The translations under genes and the position numbers were made by a program. DNA of 49,492 nucleotides from NCBI RefSeq assembly GCF_000376245.1, contig NZ_AQXM01000048.1, positions 1 through 49,492 on the forward strand, read 5' to 3'. The notes beneath the pieces are model-generated. The model ran no database searches. It saw nothing but the letters and a program-made list of their open reading frames with translations, and was not told where the DNA came from. This stretch comes from Acaricomes phytoseiuli DSM 14247 (GTDB taxonomy: Bacteria; Actinomycetota; Actinomycetes; Actinomycetales; Micrococcaceae). Position 1 is the first letter of the stretch. The number at the start of each line of letters is the position of its first letter. This document shows, in pieces, positions 33,494 through 42,582 of this stretch.

Positions 33494-34966
33494 GCCCGTT
33501 GCCGGGAAGAGCAGAGCCAGGGCCTCGCCGAGCTGATGCACTTGCCGGACGGCGAACCCTTCCGGGATCTGGCCTGGGCCTTGCGGGCTCGCGGGTACGA
33601 TCGCGTGGCTGAATCCGAGCCGGTGCGCTTCTTGGATGCGCTGGTTGATTCCGGGCACCGGACGCACTTCACCGGCCAGGCCCACCTCACCGAAGGCCAC
33701 GAGCTTGGGCGGTAGCGCGCGCCCGGATTTCGCCGACGCCAGGGAGAGCGCGATGGCAAGATCGGTGGCCGGTTCGCTCAACCGGACCCCGCCGACCGTC
33801 GCGACATAGCAGTCCTCGCCGTTTAGCCCGGCACCGGCCCGTTGTTGGAGGACGGCCAGCAGCATGGCGACCCGGGCTGAATCCAGGCCGCTCGTCGCCC
33901 GCCGCGGCTGCGCTGCACTGCTCGCCGCCAGCAGGGACTGCACTTCGGCCACCAGGGGCCTACGCCCTTCCAACGTCACGGTGATGCAGGTTCCGGAAAC
34001 CGGTTCTTTGGTCCGGGAGACGAAGAGACCACTCGGATCGGCGAGCCCTTCGATGCCATCCTCGTGAAGGTCGAAGCAGCCTACTTCATCCGTGGGCCCG
34101 TAGCGGTTCTTCACCGCACGCAGCAGACGCAGCCGGGAGTGCCGCTCGCCTTCGAACTGGCAGACCACATCGACCAGGTGCTCCAGTAGCCGGGGGCCGG
34201 CGATGGAGCCGTCCTTGGTGACGTGCCCCACCAGAAGGGTGGCCATTTCTCTTTGCTTCGCAACGGCTATCAGGGAGGCTGCAACTTCACGCACCTGAGT
34301 CACTCCGCCGGCTGAACCCTCGACCTCAGCGCTGCTCAGCGTCTGCACGGAGTCGACGATCAGCAAGGACGGCTGGAGCTGTTCGATCTGACCTAGGACC
34401 GTGCCGAGGTCATTCTCCGCGCAGAGGTACAGGGTGTCCGCGAGGGCTCCGATCCGCTCTGCCCGCAATTTCACTTGAGCGGCTGATTCCTCTCCCGTGA
34501 CATAGAGCACCGGGCCTGGAGTCTGGCCGGTAGCGGGCTCTCCGGCCTGGCTCGGAGCGTTCTGATGCCGGTTCTGATGTTTGGCGAAGCGGGAGGCGAC
34601 GTCGATCAGCAGGGTGGATTTACCTACCCCGGGTTCCCCGGCCAGTAGGATCACCGCGCCGGGCACCACGCCCCCGCCGAGAACCCGATCCAGTTCATCC
34701 ACGCCGGTAGGAAGAGCCGAGGCCGTGGTGGCATCGACGTCCGTGATCCGCGCTGCCGGAACCGCCACCTGACTGGCAGCAGTGGTGCGCGCCGGAGCGC
34801 CGCCGGTTTCGGTCACTGTGCCCCAGGCTTGGCATTCCCCGCACCGGCCGACCCATTTCGCGGTGGTCCAGCCGCATTCGGCGCAACGATAGGCCGAGCG
34901 CTGGGCGCCGGCTTTCCGGCTGCCGGACTTGGCGCCCCGGGAACCGGTGCCGATGGAGGATGTCAT
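33482..34966 (-). CDS. radA: DNA repair protein RadA
   Basis: A RecA-like ATPase that promotes branch migration in recombination. The N-terminal zinc finger has Cys28, Cys31, Cys42 and Cys45. Walker A GEPGVGKST is at 110-118, and the RadA-specific KNRYG motif occurs in RAVKNRYGPTDEVG. The C-terminal Lon-protease-like domain (about 310-480) is present. A short non-conserved insert, rich in Gln and Asn, follows Walker A (about 129-152). The 494-aa length is slightly above usual because of it. disA lies downstream. Confidence 0.96.
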   Translation of the reverse strand: MTSSIGTGSRGAKSGSRKAGAQRSAYRCAECGWTTAKWVGRCGECQAWGTVTETGGAPARTTAASQVAVPAARITDVDATTASALPTGVDELDRVLGGGVVPGAVILLAGEPGVGKSTLLIDVASRFAKHQNRHQNAPSQAGEPATGQTPGPVLYVTGEESAAQVKLRAERIGALADTLYLCAENDLGTVLGQIEQLQPSLLIVDSVQTLSSAEVEGSAGGVTQVREVAASLIAVAKQREMATLLVGHVTKDGSIAGPRLLEHLVDVVCQFEGERHSRLRLLRAVKNRYGPTDEVGCFDLHEDGIEGLADPSGLFVSRTKEPVSGTCITVTLEGRRPLVAEVQSLLAASSAAQPRRATSGLDSARVAMLLAVLQQRAGAGLNGEDCYVATVGGVRLSEPATDLAIALSLASAKSGRALPPKLVAFGEVGLAGEVRPVPGINQRIQEAHRLGFSHAIVPASPQGPGQIPEGFAVRQVHQLGEALALLFPATGENG

Positions 34967-35033
34967 GCATCGAGCCTAGCTACTCCAGCCGACAGTTTGA
35001 GATTTCTGCTCTGCTCGGAGCTTCCTGAAGCCG

Positions 35034-36182
35034 CTAGAGCCGGGGCAGCAGGGCACCCGCCTCGGTTTCGCTGAGCCCTGTGGCCATGAGCAGGTCAATG
35101 GTCAGCGAGCGCTGCAGCATCAGCACCGTGACGGCCTCGGGCTGACCCGGGCCGATGTCACGGGGGTCGAGCGTCATAGCGATCAGGCTCAGCTCTTCCC
35201 GTACGCCATGACGCGCCGGCGTATCGGGGTTGGACTCCTGATCGCTGCGATGCAGTCGCTCCGAGAGGGCGACCCCCAAGAGGTCCACCGCATTGGCTGT
35301 ATCGTTGAGGCTCTCCGCCAGTCGCTGCGAATCGGCATCGCTGAGCGAGGCGTTATTGATCGCAGGGCTCAGCCTGCGAGCCAGGATGCGGCAGATGCGC
35401 AAGGCGAAGTCGAGATGCTCCAGGGATCTCTCCAGAGAACTCAACTCAGTGCGGAATCGCCGGTACGCGGGGGATATCCGGGCGACTTCGTCCGAAGCTT
35501 GCAGGCTATTGCGCATCGCATCGATCAACGGCTGGCAGTTCCGGGCGCGGATCAAAGCGTGCCAGGCCTTGGTGGCATCATTGCGGGTCAATGCGGCGGA
35601 GCATTCCCGGAGCACATCCGCCAGTTCATTGACCAGGTTGCGCACATCCTGCTGCGGCTCCTTCCGTGGATCCCGTGGCGTCAGCAGAGTGATCAGAAGT
35701 GCGAAGCAGCCACCAATCACCGCATCCACACTGCGCGTATACGGCCCGCCGGTCGGCTCGGGAAGGAGAATCACGAGCATCGACTGCAACCCCAGTTGAG
35801 TGGCGAAGATCGCCCCGCCGTCCAAGAACCTGGCCAGCATGATCGAGGCGAAAAGGACTATCGCGGCCTGCCAGAGTCCGTTGCCGAAGCTGAGCAGAAC
35901 CATCTCGCCCATCGTGATGCCCAGGGTGCCCCCGATGGCGACTTCGAGCACCCGGCGCACCCTGGGGTCGCGGGAGAAACCCAGCGAAATCAGTGCGGAG
36001 GTCGCCGCGAAGATCGGCAGGCTGTGGCCGAGCACGAGTGCGGCGAAAGCATACGCCCCCACCCCGCAGATGGTCATCTGCAGTGCGGGCACCACGGACT
36101 GACCGCTGCGGCGCAACCCCATGCTGGTGTGCCCGCGCAGGAACCGGAAGGCCGAAGCTGTTGACCCGTTGACGGTGGGCAT
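35034..36182 (-). CDS. FUSC-family membrane protein (aromatic acid exporter-like)
   Basis: A 382-aa protein with about six N-terminal transmembrane helices (roughly 28-50, 54-68, 79-100, 105-118, 125-140 and 150-167). A helical cytoplasmic domain follows. The arrangement and the sequence DPRVRRVLEVAIGGTLG fit the FUSC/ArAE group of efflux-like proteins. The substrate is unknown. The start MPTVNGS is at ATG 36182. It is divergent from pstS, and its upstream region includes the PHO-box-like sequence. Confidence 0.82.
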   Translation of the reverse strand: MPTVNGSTASAFRFLRGHTSMGLRRSGQSVVPALQMTICGVGAYAFAALVLGHSLPIFAATSALISLGFSRDPRVRRVLEVAIGGTLGITMGEMVLLSFGNGLWQAAIVLFASIMLARFLDGGAIFATQLGLQSMLVILLPEPTGGPYTRSVDAVIGGCFALLITLLTPRDPRKEPQQDVRNLVNELADVLRECSAALTRNDATKAWHALIRARNCQPLIDAMRNSLQASDEVARISPAYRRFRTELSSLERSLEHLDFALRICRILARRLSPAINNASLSDADSQRLAESLNDTANAVDLLGVALSERLHRSDQESNPDTPARHGVREELSLIAMTLDPRDIGPGQPEAVTVLMLQRSLTIDLLMATGLSETEAGALLPRL

Positions 36183-36254
36183 GGCTCAAGTCTAGTCAGG
36201 GCCGGTGCGGATCTTCCGGCGCCCTTTCCTGCGGCTGTTCCGGCATCCGGGTCT

Positions 36255-36304
36255 GGTTAAGTTTGGTTAGTGGCCCGGTTCTGTTAACCATCTGTTCACC
36301 AAGG
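36255..36304 (+). promoter_or_regulatory. PHO-box-like direct repeats upstream of pstS
   Basis: GTTAACC-atct (36283-36293) and GTTCACC-aagg (36294-36304) form an 11-bp-period direct repeat matching the actinobacterial PhoP box unit GTTCACC. A weaker pair, GGTTAAGTTT and GGTTAGTGGC, lies at 36255-36274. A TATTTT at 36332-36337 could be the activated -10. This fits phosphate-starvation control of pstSCAB. Confidence 0.7.
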
Positions 36305-36375
36305 CCGATGCCTCCCGTTACTTCCGCTCCGTATTTTCGATGAGGTGCAACGCTGATGTTCCAATCGCTGCACGG

Positions 36376-36411
36376 ATGAAGAAGTTCAAGAAGTTCAAGC
36401 ACAACAGATAA
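36376..36411 (+). CDS. Possible 11-codon leader peptide before pstS
   Basis: ATG 36376 opens a tiny frame encoding a Lys/Phe-rich peptide (MKKFKKFKHNR) that ends at TAA 36409-36411. A 7-bp stem-loop (36416-36422 with 36433-36439) follows at once. The ribosome site is weak. It may be chance; a translated leader affecting pstS expression is the alternative. Confidence 0.25.
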   Translation: MKKFKKFKHNR

Positions 36412-36470
36412 CAAAGGCTTCCAGGATGATGCGGAAGCCGCTCTGAGGACCCTGGAAGGGACACATACAC

Positions 36471-37577
36471 GTGAAGGTTCTTCGCTATGGCCGTCTTGCG
36501 GCGATCATCGCTGCCGGCACTCTGGCACTGACTGCTTGTGGTACTGACAACGCTAATCCCGGTGCTGGCGCTTCCAGCCCTGGCGGATCCGGCGTGACCG
36601 GAATGCTCACTGGCGTGGGGGCGTCTTCGCAGAACTCCGCGATGGACGCCTGGAAGACCAAGTTCTCCCAGGCCAACTCGGGCGCTCAGGTGCAGTACTC
36701 TCCCGATGGTTCCGGCTCCGGGCGCAAAGCCCTCATTGGAGGAGCAGCCCAGTTCGCGGGCTCCGACGCCTACCTCAAAGACGCCGAGCTCAGTGAGTCC
36801 CAGAATGTCTGCGGCCCGGGCGGTGCCATCGACGTACCGGTCTACATCTCGCCCATCGCTATTGCATACAACCTCCCCGGGGTCACCGATCTGAAGCTCG
36901 ACGCTGCGACGACGGCCCGGATTTTCCGCGGTGAGATCACGAGTTGGGACGATCCGGCAATCGCCGCACTCAACTCCGATGCAAATCTGCCGGCCACCAA
37001 GATCACCGCGGTGCACCGCTCCGATAATTCGGGAACTACGGAGAACCTCACCGACTACCTCTCCCAGGCCGCTCCCGATGTCTGGAAGGATCAGCCCAGC
37101 GGGGACTGGCCCTCCGCGATCGGCGGAGAGAACGCCAAGGGCACCAGCGGTGTGGTCCGGCAGGTCTCCCAGACCGAAGGCGCCATCACCTATGCCGACG
37201 ATTCTGCGGTAGGCAGCCTGGGTACAGCGAGAATCAAGGTCGGCGACGAGTTCGTCAGCATCTCTCCCGAAGCCGCGGCTAAGGCCGTAGAGGTTTCGAG
37301 CGTGGTCGACAACCGCCCCGCGAACGATATCGCGATCGATCTGGACCGCACGACGACTGAGTCCGGGGTGTACCCCCTGGTTCTGGTCAGCTACCAGATC
37401 TACTGCAGCAGCTACCAGGATCAGAACACCGTTGACCTCGTGAAGGCATTCGCCAACTATGTGGTCAGCGAACAGGGCCAGGCCGATGCCGCAGCGGCGG
37501 CACAGAACGCACCGCTTTCGGAAAGCCTCACCCGCCAGGCCCAGCAGGCGATCGACTCCATCAAGGTCGCTTCCTAG
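36471..37577 (+). CDS. pstS: Phosphate ABC transporter substrate-binding lipoprotein
   Basis: The extracytoplasmic phosphate receptor of the Pst system. The lipoprotein signal has the lipobox LTAC (Cys23), followed by a Gly/Ser/Asn-rich tether. The phosphate-binding segments GSGSGRKAL and FAGSD are visible, as is HRSDNSGTTENLTDYL. The 368-aa length is typical. GTG 36471 is the start, with GGAAGGG upstream. It is the first gene of pstSCAB, behind a PHO-box-like element. A 211-bp gap with hairpins separates it from pstC. Confidence 0.96.
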   Translation: MKVLRYGRLAAIIAAGTLALTACGTDNANPGAGASSPGGSGVTGMLTGVGASSQNSAMDAWKTKFSQANSGAQVQYSPDGSGSGRKALIGGAAQFAGSDAYLKDAELSESQNVCGPGGAIDVPVYISPIAIAYNLPGVTDLKLDAATTARIFRGEITSWDDPAIAALNSDANLPATKITAVHRSDNSGTTENLTDYLSQAAPDVWKDQPSGDWPSAIGGENAKGTSGVVRQVSQTEGAITYADDSAVGSLGTARIKVGDEFVSISPEAAAKAVEVSSVVDNRPANDIAIDLDRTTTESGVYPLVLVSYQIYCSSYQDQNTVDLVKAFANYVVSEQGQADAAAAAQNAPLSESLTRQAQQAIDSIKVAS

Positions 37578-37599
37578 AGCACACCCAGTAGCCAGGCTG

Positions 37600-37675
37600 G
37601 CCACGCTGCCCGAGCTCGCCACCCGCTGAGCTTGGACAGCGTGGCTGATCTGCTCATACTGTATGAGATGAGCAG
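37600..37675 (+). terminator. Intercistronic hairpins between pstS and pstC
   Basis: Two stem-loops occur in the 211-bp gap: GCCACGCTG/CAGCGTGGC (37600-37608 with 37637-37645) and CTGCTCAT/ATGAGCAG (37650-37657 with 37668-37675). They could cause partial termination or protect the pstS mRNA, giving more PstS than membrane components. Confidence 0.5.
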
Positions 37676-37788
37676 AGCGACCATCCCGGATCCCAAGCCG
37701 GGGCCCTGCCAGTGAACCCAGCAGCCTGACGCGGTTTGCACGCTTACAGTCCATCGCACCGACGACTCCTTTCCGGGGGGCACTTTCA

Positions 37789-38721
37789 GTGGCATCACCA
37801 GCACTGACAACCAGTTCCCGCGCTGACCGGGTGGGGGATAAGATCTTCTCCGGCGCAGCCCTTTTCGCGGGATGCCTTATTCTGGCTGTGCTGTTCATGG
37901 TCGCGGTCTTCCTGCTCTGGCAGGCCATGCCGGCATTCCTGGCCAGTCCGGAAGAAGCGTCGGGCAATGAAGGATTCCTCCTCTACGTCTTCCCGCTGAT
38001 CATCGGCACCCTGATCGCCGCCGCGATCGCCTTGCTGCTGGCCACTCCGGTGTCCATCGGAGTGGCGCTCTTCATCTCGCATTTCGCGCCCCGCAAGCTG
38101 GCTCAGGGCCTGGGCTATCTCGTGGACCTGCTCGCCGCGATTCCTTCCGTCGTCTACGGTGCCTGGGGCGTGGCATTCTTGGCTCCGCAGCTGACCGGGC
38201 CGTATGAATGGCTGGCCGAGAATGCGGGCTGGATCCCCATCTTTGCCGGCCCGGCGTCCAATACCGGGCGCACCATGCTGACTGCGGGTATTGTGCTGGC
38301 GGTGATGATCACGCCCATCATCACCTCGCTCTGCCGTGAGATCTTCCTGCAGACCCCCACCCTGCACGAAGAAGCGGCCCTGGCGTTGGGGGCCACCCGC
38401 TGGGAGATGATCAAGACCGCCGTGCTGCCTTTCGGCCGCCCCGGAATCATCAGCGCGATCATGCTGGGCCTGGGTCGGGCTCTGGGCGAGACTATGGCGG
38501 TGGCCCTGGTGCTCTCCGCGGGCCCGCTCATCGCGAGCCTGATCCGCACCGGCAATCAGACCATCGCGGCGGAAATTGCCCTGAACTTCCCGGAGGCTTT
38601 CGGGCTTCGCCTCAACGAACTGATTGCCGCCGGCCTGGTGCTCTTCGTGATCACCCTCATCGTGAACATGATCGCGCGCTGGATCATCAGCCGGCACAAA
38701 GAATTCTCGGGAGCTAACTAG
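37789..38721 (+). CDS. pstC: Phosphate ABC transporter permease PstC
   Basis: One of the two membrane subunits of the high-affinity phosphate importer. About six hydrophobic helices are present. The EAA loop that docks the ATPase is in EEAALALGATRWEMIKTAVLP, about residues 197-217. The 310-aa length is normal. GTG 37789 follows a GGGGGG-rich ribosome site. pstA starts directly after the stop codon. Confidence 0.95.
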   Translation: MASPALTTSSRADRVGDKIFSGAALFAGCLILAVLFMVAVFLLWQAMPAFLASPEEASGNEGFLLYVFPLIIGTLIAAAIALLLATPVSIGVALFISHFAPRKLAQGLGYLVDLLAAIPSVVYGAWGVAFLAPQLTGPYEWLAENAGWIPIFAGPASNTGRTMLTAGIVLAVMITPIITSLCREIFLQTPTLHEEAALALGATRWEMIKTAVLPFGRPGIISAIMLGLGRALGETMAVALVLSAGPLIASLIRTGNQTIAAEIALNFPEAFGLRLNELIAAGLVLFVITLIVNMIARWIISRHKEFSGAN

Positions 38722-39843
38722 ATGGTCCAGACCCAGAACCCGCAGCCGCCGGCCCTGGCAGTCCGGCGCTCTTCGCTCACCCGGGGGCAGCTGCCGTCCT
38801 ATGCGCTCTGGGTGGTCGCAGGGGTCTCCGCGATTCTCGGTGCGGCCTGCTCCGCTTTGGTCGGTTTCGATATCGTGTTCTTCGCGATCTTCACGGCGCT
38901 GATTTTCGTCATCTCTGCCACGTTGCTGACCTGGCGTGTAGAAGGCCGTCGCCAGGCTTCGAATAAGTTCGTGACCTTCCTGGTCTACGGCGCTTTCCTG
39001 ATCGCATTGCTACCTCTGATCTCCGTGATCTGGACAGTGCTGCAGCGCGGCGTGCCCGGCTTGCTCACCCCTGGCTTCCTGACTACGTCGATGTACGGGG
39101 TCACCGGTGTCGAAGACAACGCCACCGCGACGGGCGGCCCCGTTCTCGGTGGCGCCTATCACGCGATCGTCGGTACCTTGCAGATCACTGTCTGGGCCAC
39201 ACTGATCTCGGTGCCGGTGGGTCTGCTGACCTCGATCTACCTGGTGGAGTACGCCAAGAACGGCCCGCTTTCGCGTGCCATCACCTTCTTCATCGACGTG
39301 ATGACCGGCATCCCCTCGATCGTCGCGGGTCTTTTCGCTGTGGCGCTCTTCGGGCTGCTCTTCGGCCCGGGGACCAAAACCGGTTTCGTCGCCGCAGTGG
39401 CGCTTTCGGTGCTCATGATCCCCGTGGTCGTGCGCTCTTCGGAGGAGATGCTCAAGATCGTGCCCAATGAGCTGCGCGAAGCCAGTTACGCGTTGGGGGT
39501 GCGCAAATGGCGCACCATCACGAAGGTGGTTATTCCCACTGCGATCTCCGGTATCGCCTCCGGAGTGACGCTGGCTATCGCCCGGGTCATCGGGGAGACC
39601 GCGCCGATCCTGGTAACGGCGGGGTTTGCCACGGCGATCAACTTCAACGTCTTCGCCGGATGGATGGCGTCTCTGCCGACCTTCATCTACACTCAGATCC
39701 TCAACCCGACGTCCCCGACGACCATCGAGCCCTCTGAACAGCGCGCCTGGGCTGCCGCCCTGGTGCTGATCATCATGGTGATGCTGCTCAATCTCATCGC
39801 CCGAGTCATCGCCCGTATCTTCGCCCCTAAAACCGGGCGCTGA
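38722..39843 (+). CDS. pstA: Phosphate ABC transporter permease PstA
   Basis: The second Pst membrane subunit. The 373-aa protein has an extended N-terminus with additional hydrophobic segments (about 28-75) ahead of the six-helix core, common in actinobacteria. The EAA-type loop is ELREASYALGVRKWRTITKVVIP. ATG 38722 abuts the pstC TAG, so translation is coupled. pstB follows after 41 bp with its own AAGGA site. Confidence 0.95.
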   Translation: MVQTQNPQPPALAVRRSSLTRGQLPSYALWVVAGVSAILGAACSALVGFDIVFFAIFTALIFVISATLLTWRVEGRRQASNKFVTFLVYGAFLIALLPLISVIWTVLQRGVPGLLTPGFLTTSMYGVTGVEDNATATGGPVLGGAYHAIVGTLQITVWATLISVPVGLLTSIYLVEYAKNGPLSRAITFFIDVMTGIPSIVAGLFAVALFGLLFGPGTKTGFVAAVALSVLMIPVVVRSSEEMLKIVPNELREASYALGVRKWRTITKVVIPTAISGIASGVTLAIARVIGETAPILVTAGFATAINFNVFAGWMASLPTFIYTQILNPTSPTTIEPSEQRAWAAALVLIIMVMLLNLIARVIARIFAPKTGR

Positions 39844-39884
39844 ACCAGTAGCCATCTAGCTGTCAAAGGATTCAAGGACAGACC

Positions 39885-40664
39885 ATGTCAAAGCGTATCG
39901 ACGTGACGGACCTCAACGTCTACTATGGCAATTTCCTGGCCGTCGAGGATGTGAACATCAGCATCGAGCCGAAAGCCGTCACTGCCTTCATCGGGCCCTC
40001 CGGCTGCGGTAAATCGACGTTCCTGCGCACCCTGAACCGGATGCACGAGGTGATCTCGGGGGCCACCGTGAAAGGCGAAGTGCTCCTGGACGGGGAAAAT
40101 CTCTACGCTCCCGGGGTGGACCCGGTGGTCGTGCGAACTCAGGTGGGCATGGTCTTCCAGCGTCCCAACCCCTTCCCGACGATGTCCATCAGGGACAACG
40201 TCCTGGCCGGAGTGCGGCTGAACAATAAGCGCATCTCCAAGGGCGAGGCCGATGAGCTCGTGGAGCGCTCGCTGCGCGGGGCCAACCTCTGGAACGAGGT
40301 CAAGGATCGTTTAGCGAAGCCGGGCTCCGGGCTCTCCGGCGGCCAGCAGCAGCGGCTCTGCATCGCTAGGGCCATTGCGGTTCAGCCGCAGGTGATCTTG
40401 ATGGACGAGCCCTGCTCGGCCCTGGATCCGATCTCCACTCTGGCGGTTGAGGATCTCATCAACGAGCTCAAAGAGTCCTACACCGTGGTGATCGTGACCC
40501 ACAATATGCAGCAGGCGGCACGCGTTTCGGATAAAACCGCGTTCTTCAATATCGCGGGCACCGGCAAGCCCGGCAAGCTCATCGAGTACGACGAGACCGC
40601 GACGATCTTCAACAACCCTTCGGTGAAGGCGACGGAGGATTACGTCTCCGGTCGCTTCGGCTGA
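39885..40664 (+). CDS. pstB: Phosphate ABC transporter ATP-binding protein PstB
   Basis: The ATPase driving phosphate import. Walker [10 protein letters not shown] (37-45), signature [14 protein letters not shown], Walker [14 protein letters not shown] and the switch histidine in [12 protein letters not shown] are all present. The 259-aa length is typical. Its TGA (40662-40664) is directly followed by the stop of the convergent pit gene, together forming TGATCA. No phoU lies next to it. Confidence 0.97.
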   Translation: MSKRIDVTDLNVYYGNFLAVEDVNISIEPKAVTAFIGPSGCGKSTFLRTLNRMHEVISGATVKGEVLLDGENLYAPGVDPVVVRTQVGMVFQRPNPFPTMSIRDNVLAGVRLNNKRISKGEADELVERSLRGANLWNEVKDRLAKPGSGLSGGQQQRLCIARAIAVQPQVILMDEPCSALDPISTLAVEDLINELKESYTVVIVTHNMQQAARVSDKTAFFNIAGTGKPGKLIEYDETATIFNNPSVKATEDYVSGRFG

Positions 40665-41687
40665 TCACAGTAGCGGGGAGACCGCGAGGTAGACGACCGC
40701 TGCGCCGAGCCCGCAGGCCACAGGCGTCAGCAGCCAGGCCCCGAAGATCTTGCCGCCCAGCCACAGGTTGATCCTCGCGAAGCCCTGATGGGCCCCGGCT
40801 CCGGTGATTCCCGCGGTACTCAGCTGGGTGGTGGCCAGAGGCAGGTGCATCCCAATCGCGCCAACCAGAAGTATCACCGAGCTCACCGCTTGGGAGACCA
40901 TGCCTCGCATCGGGTCCACGCGGATCAGTTTGCTGCTCAGGGTATAGGCGATGCGCCAGCCGCCCAGGAGCGTCCCCGCGGTGAGCAGCAGACCCACGCC
41001 GATAGCCAGCCAGGCCATCAGCTGACTGCCGTCTTCCGTGCCGGAGGGTAGCCCGGCGGCAGCCAGTGCGAAGGCTAGAACCGCGACGATCCGGGCGCTG
41101 TCCTGCAGGCCGTGGCCCAGGGCGAGTGCGCTCGTGGTCACGGCCTGGGCTTGCCGGAATTTGCGCTGCACCGTGCCGTGCTGCGCATAGCGGGTCAGCC
41201 ACGCCACAGGGAAGACCAAGAGATAGGCCACCACGAAGGCGATCACGGGGGAGAGCAGCAGCGGGAGCACGACGAGGGTCAGCACCATCGGCATCAGCCC
41301 CTCCAAGGGGGGGTGCCCTTTGAGGACGGCCGCTCCGGAAGCGCCGGCGATACCGCCGATCAGGGCATGCGTAGAGGATGAGGGGTACCCTATCCGCCAC
41401 TGCCATAGGCCCCAAGCCAGGGCCGCGCAAAACGCCCCGAGCAGGATCGCCAGGCCTTCTACACCGGGCCGCATGATGAAGAGTTGATCCCTCAAACTGG
41501 CCGCGAAACCGGTGCTCAGGGCGGCACCGATGAAGTTGAAGATCGCCGCGAGCAGGATCGCGATAGTAGGGGTCAGCGCGCGAGTGCGCACTGCCACGGC
41601 GACCGTGGAGGCGGCATCCCGCAGCCCGTTGAGCACGGTGAAGCCTGCGGCCAGAAGCAGCACCAGCGATAGGAAGACAATGGTCAC
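40665..41687 (-). CDS. pit: PiT-family inorganic phosphate transporter
   Basis: A 340-aa, roughly 10-helix transporter for low-affinity phosphate uptake. The two internal repeats carry diverged signatures: NGLRDAASTVAVAV near residue 19, where many PiT proteins have NGxHDxANA, and GHGLQDSARIVAVL in the second half, where many have GANDA. The substitutions mean metal-phosphate specificity should not be assumed. GTG 41687 is the start. DUF47 lies just upstream in the same direction, the usual regulator pairing. It converges on pstB with no spacer. Confidence 0.85.
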   Translation of the reverse strand: MTIVFLSLVLLLAAGFTVLNGLRDAASTVAVAVRTRALTPTIAILLAAIFNFIGAALSTGFAASLRDQLFIMRPGVEGLAILLGAFCAALAWGLWQWRIGYPSSSTHALIGGIAGASGAAVLKGHPPLEGLMPMVLTLVVLPLLLSPVIAFVVAYLLVFPVAWLTRYAQHGTVQRKFRQAQAVTTSALALGHGLQDSARIVAVLAFALAAAGLPSGTEDGSQLMAWLAIGVGLLLTAGTLLGGWRIAYTLSSKLIRVDPMRGMVSQAVSSVILLVGAIGMHLPLATTQLSTAGITGAGAHQGFARINLWLGGKIFGAWLLTPVACGLGAAVVYLAVSPLL

Positions 41688-41754
41688 GGCAGCGACTTCG
41701 CTGTCGTCGTGGTATCTGCTGCTCTTGCTCGGCTCAGCCCCTTGTCCGGTGCGC

Positions 41755-42369
41755 TCATGATTCCTTGACGATGATGCCGCCGACTTGAGTGGCCAGGCGT
41801 CTGAAGTCCCGGGTGGTCTCGACCAGCTGCAGGGCGAGCTCCCGGTGCTTCAAGTAGCTGTTGGGCTTGGGATCTAGGAGCTCTGCCAGATATTTGCGGT
41901 GCGTGTGTTCAGCGCGCTGAGAGAGGCGGATCATTTCCAGCCAGTAGTCTTCCAGGCCGTCGAGGTCATCGAGCGCCCGCATCGCGGTAACGGTCAGTTC
42001 GGCTTGCCGTCCGATGACTTCGAGCTGCTCGGTGGCACGGCGGGGTATCCGGTCGATTCGGTAGATCACCAGCAGCTCTGCGGCCGCGTCGAGCTTTCCC
42101 ATCGCTTCGTGCAGCACCCTGGAGAGGGCATAGATGTCCTCTCGCGGCAGCGGGCTGATGAAACTGCTGCGGATATGTGTCAGCAGGCTGTACAGCAGGT
42201 TCGTCGAGTGAGTCTCGTGGCCGTGGATCTGCTCTGCCAGCGGAACATAACCGGAGCGCGAAGTCCCGAACATTTCCGAAAGCAGCTGCACCCCGGAGAC
42301 GAGTTGCCCGGCCATCTCGGAGAGTATTTTCAGCCCGTTGCGTTCCTTAGGGAAAAGGCGGAATTTCAT
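41755..42369 (-). CDS. DUF47-family PhoU-like protein
   Basis: A 204-aa all-helical protein beginning MKFRLFPKERNGLKILSEMAGQLVSG, the typical DUF47 start. It contains ETHSTNLLYSLLTHIRSSFISPLPREDIYALSR, which holds conserved metal-contact positions. DUF47 proteins resemble PhoU and accompany Pit transporters, probably controlling their activity. It is the first gene of a DUF47-pit operon, with a 67-bp gap between them. The 317 bp upstream hold a cloverleaf-like element. Confidence 0.92.
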   Translation of the reverse strand: MKFRLFPKERNGLKILSEMAGQLVSGVQLLSEMFGTSRSGYVPLAEQIHGHETHSTNLLYSLLTHIRSSFISPLPREDIYALSRVLHEAMGKLDAAAELLVIYRIDRIPRRATEQLEVIGRQAELTVTAMRALDDLDGLEDYWLEMIRLSQRAEHTHRKYLAELLDPKPNSYLKHRELALQLVETTRDFRRLATQVGGIIVKES

Positions 42370-42494
42370 GGCTGCCCCGAATCCGGCTCCTCAGAATGTG
42401 TCATCTCAAGGACATCTTACAGAGTCGCTGTGAATTGGCTCAGCAATGCCATCAGCCGGGGTCCGAGGAGGAATTGATCGGATTCAGAAAGATT

Positions 42495-42582
42495 GTGGTG
42501 CCGGACCGGGAGCGCCTCTCGGCGTGTGGCCGCTCGAAGCGGCTAAATGTTGGAGCCCGGGGGTTCCACGGTCCGGCACTAC
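42495..42582 (+). ncRNA. Candidate structured RNA: four-helix cloverleaf-like element
   Basis: The 317-bp gap between DUF47 and the next gene contains four nested helices. P1 is 13 bp (42495-42507 with 42570-42582). P2 is 5 bp (42512-42516 with 42521-42525, loop TCTC). P3 is 7 bp (42528-42534 with 42538-42544, loop CGA). P4 is 7 bp (42551-42557 with 42562-42568, loop CGGG). Each helix has one G-U pair when read on the plus strand, which would be an A-C mismatch on the minus strand; this supports a plus-strand RNA. A further copy of the left P1 arm at 42598-42608 could compete for the right arm. It lacks the tRNA T-loop. Promoter and function are unknown. Confidence 0.4.

Noticed and set aside
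36318-37967. 549-codon open frame on the minus strand
   Set aside because: It is the antisense shadow of pstS and the pstS-pstC gap; pstS has all the family features, and the antisense frame follows from high GC3.
42495-42582. tRNA-Ser(CGA) gene
   Set aside because: An anticodon-like CTCGAAG loop can be drawn, but the D-arm and the conserved T-loop sequence are missing and the closing stem is 13 bp.
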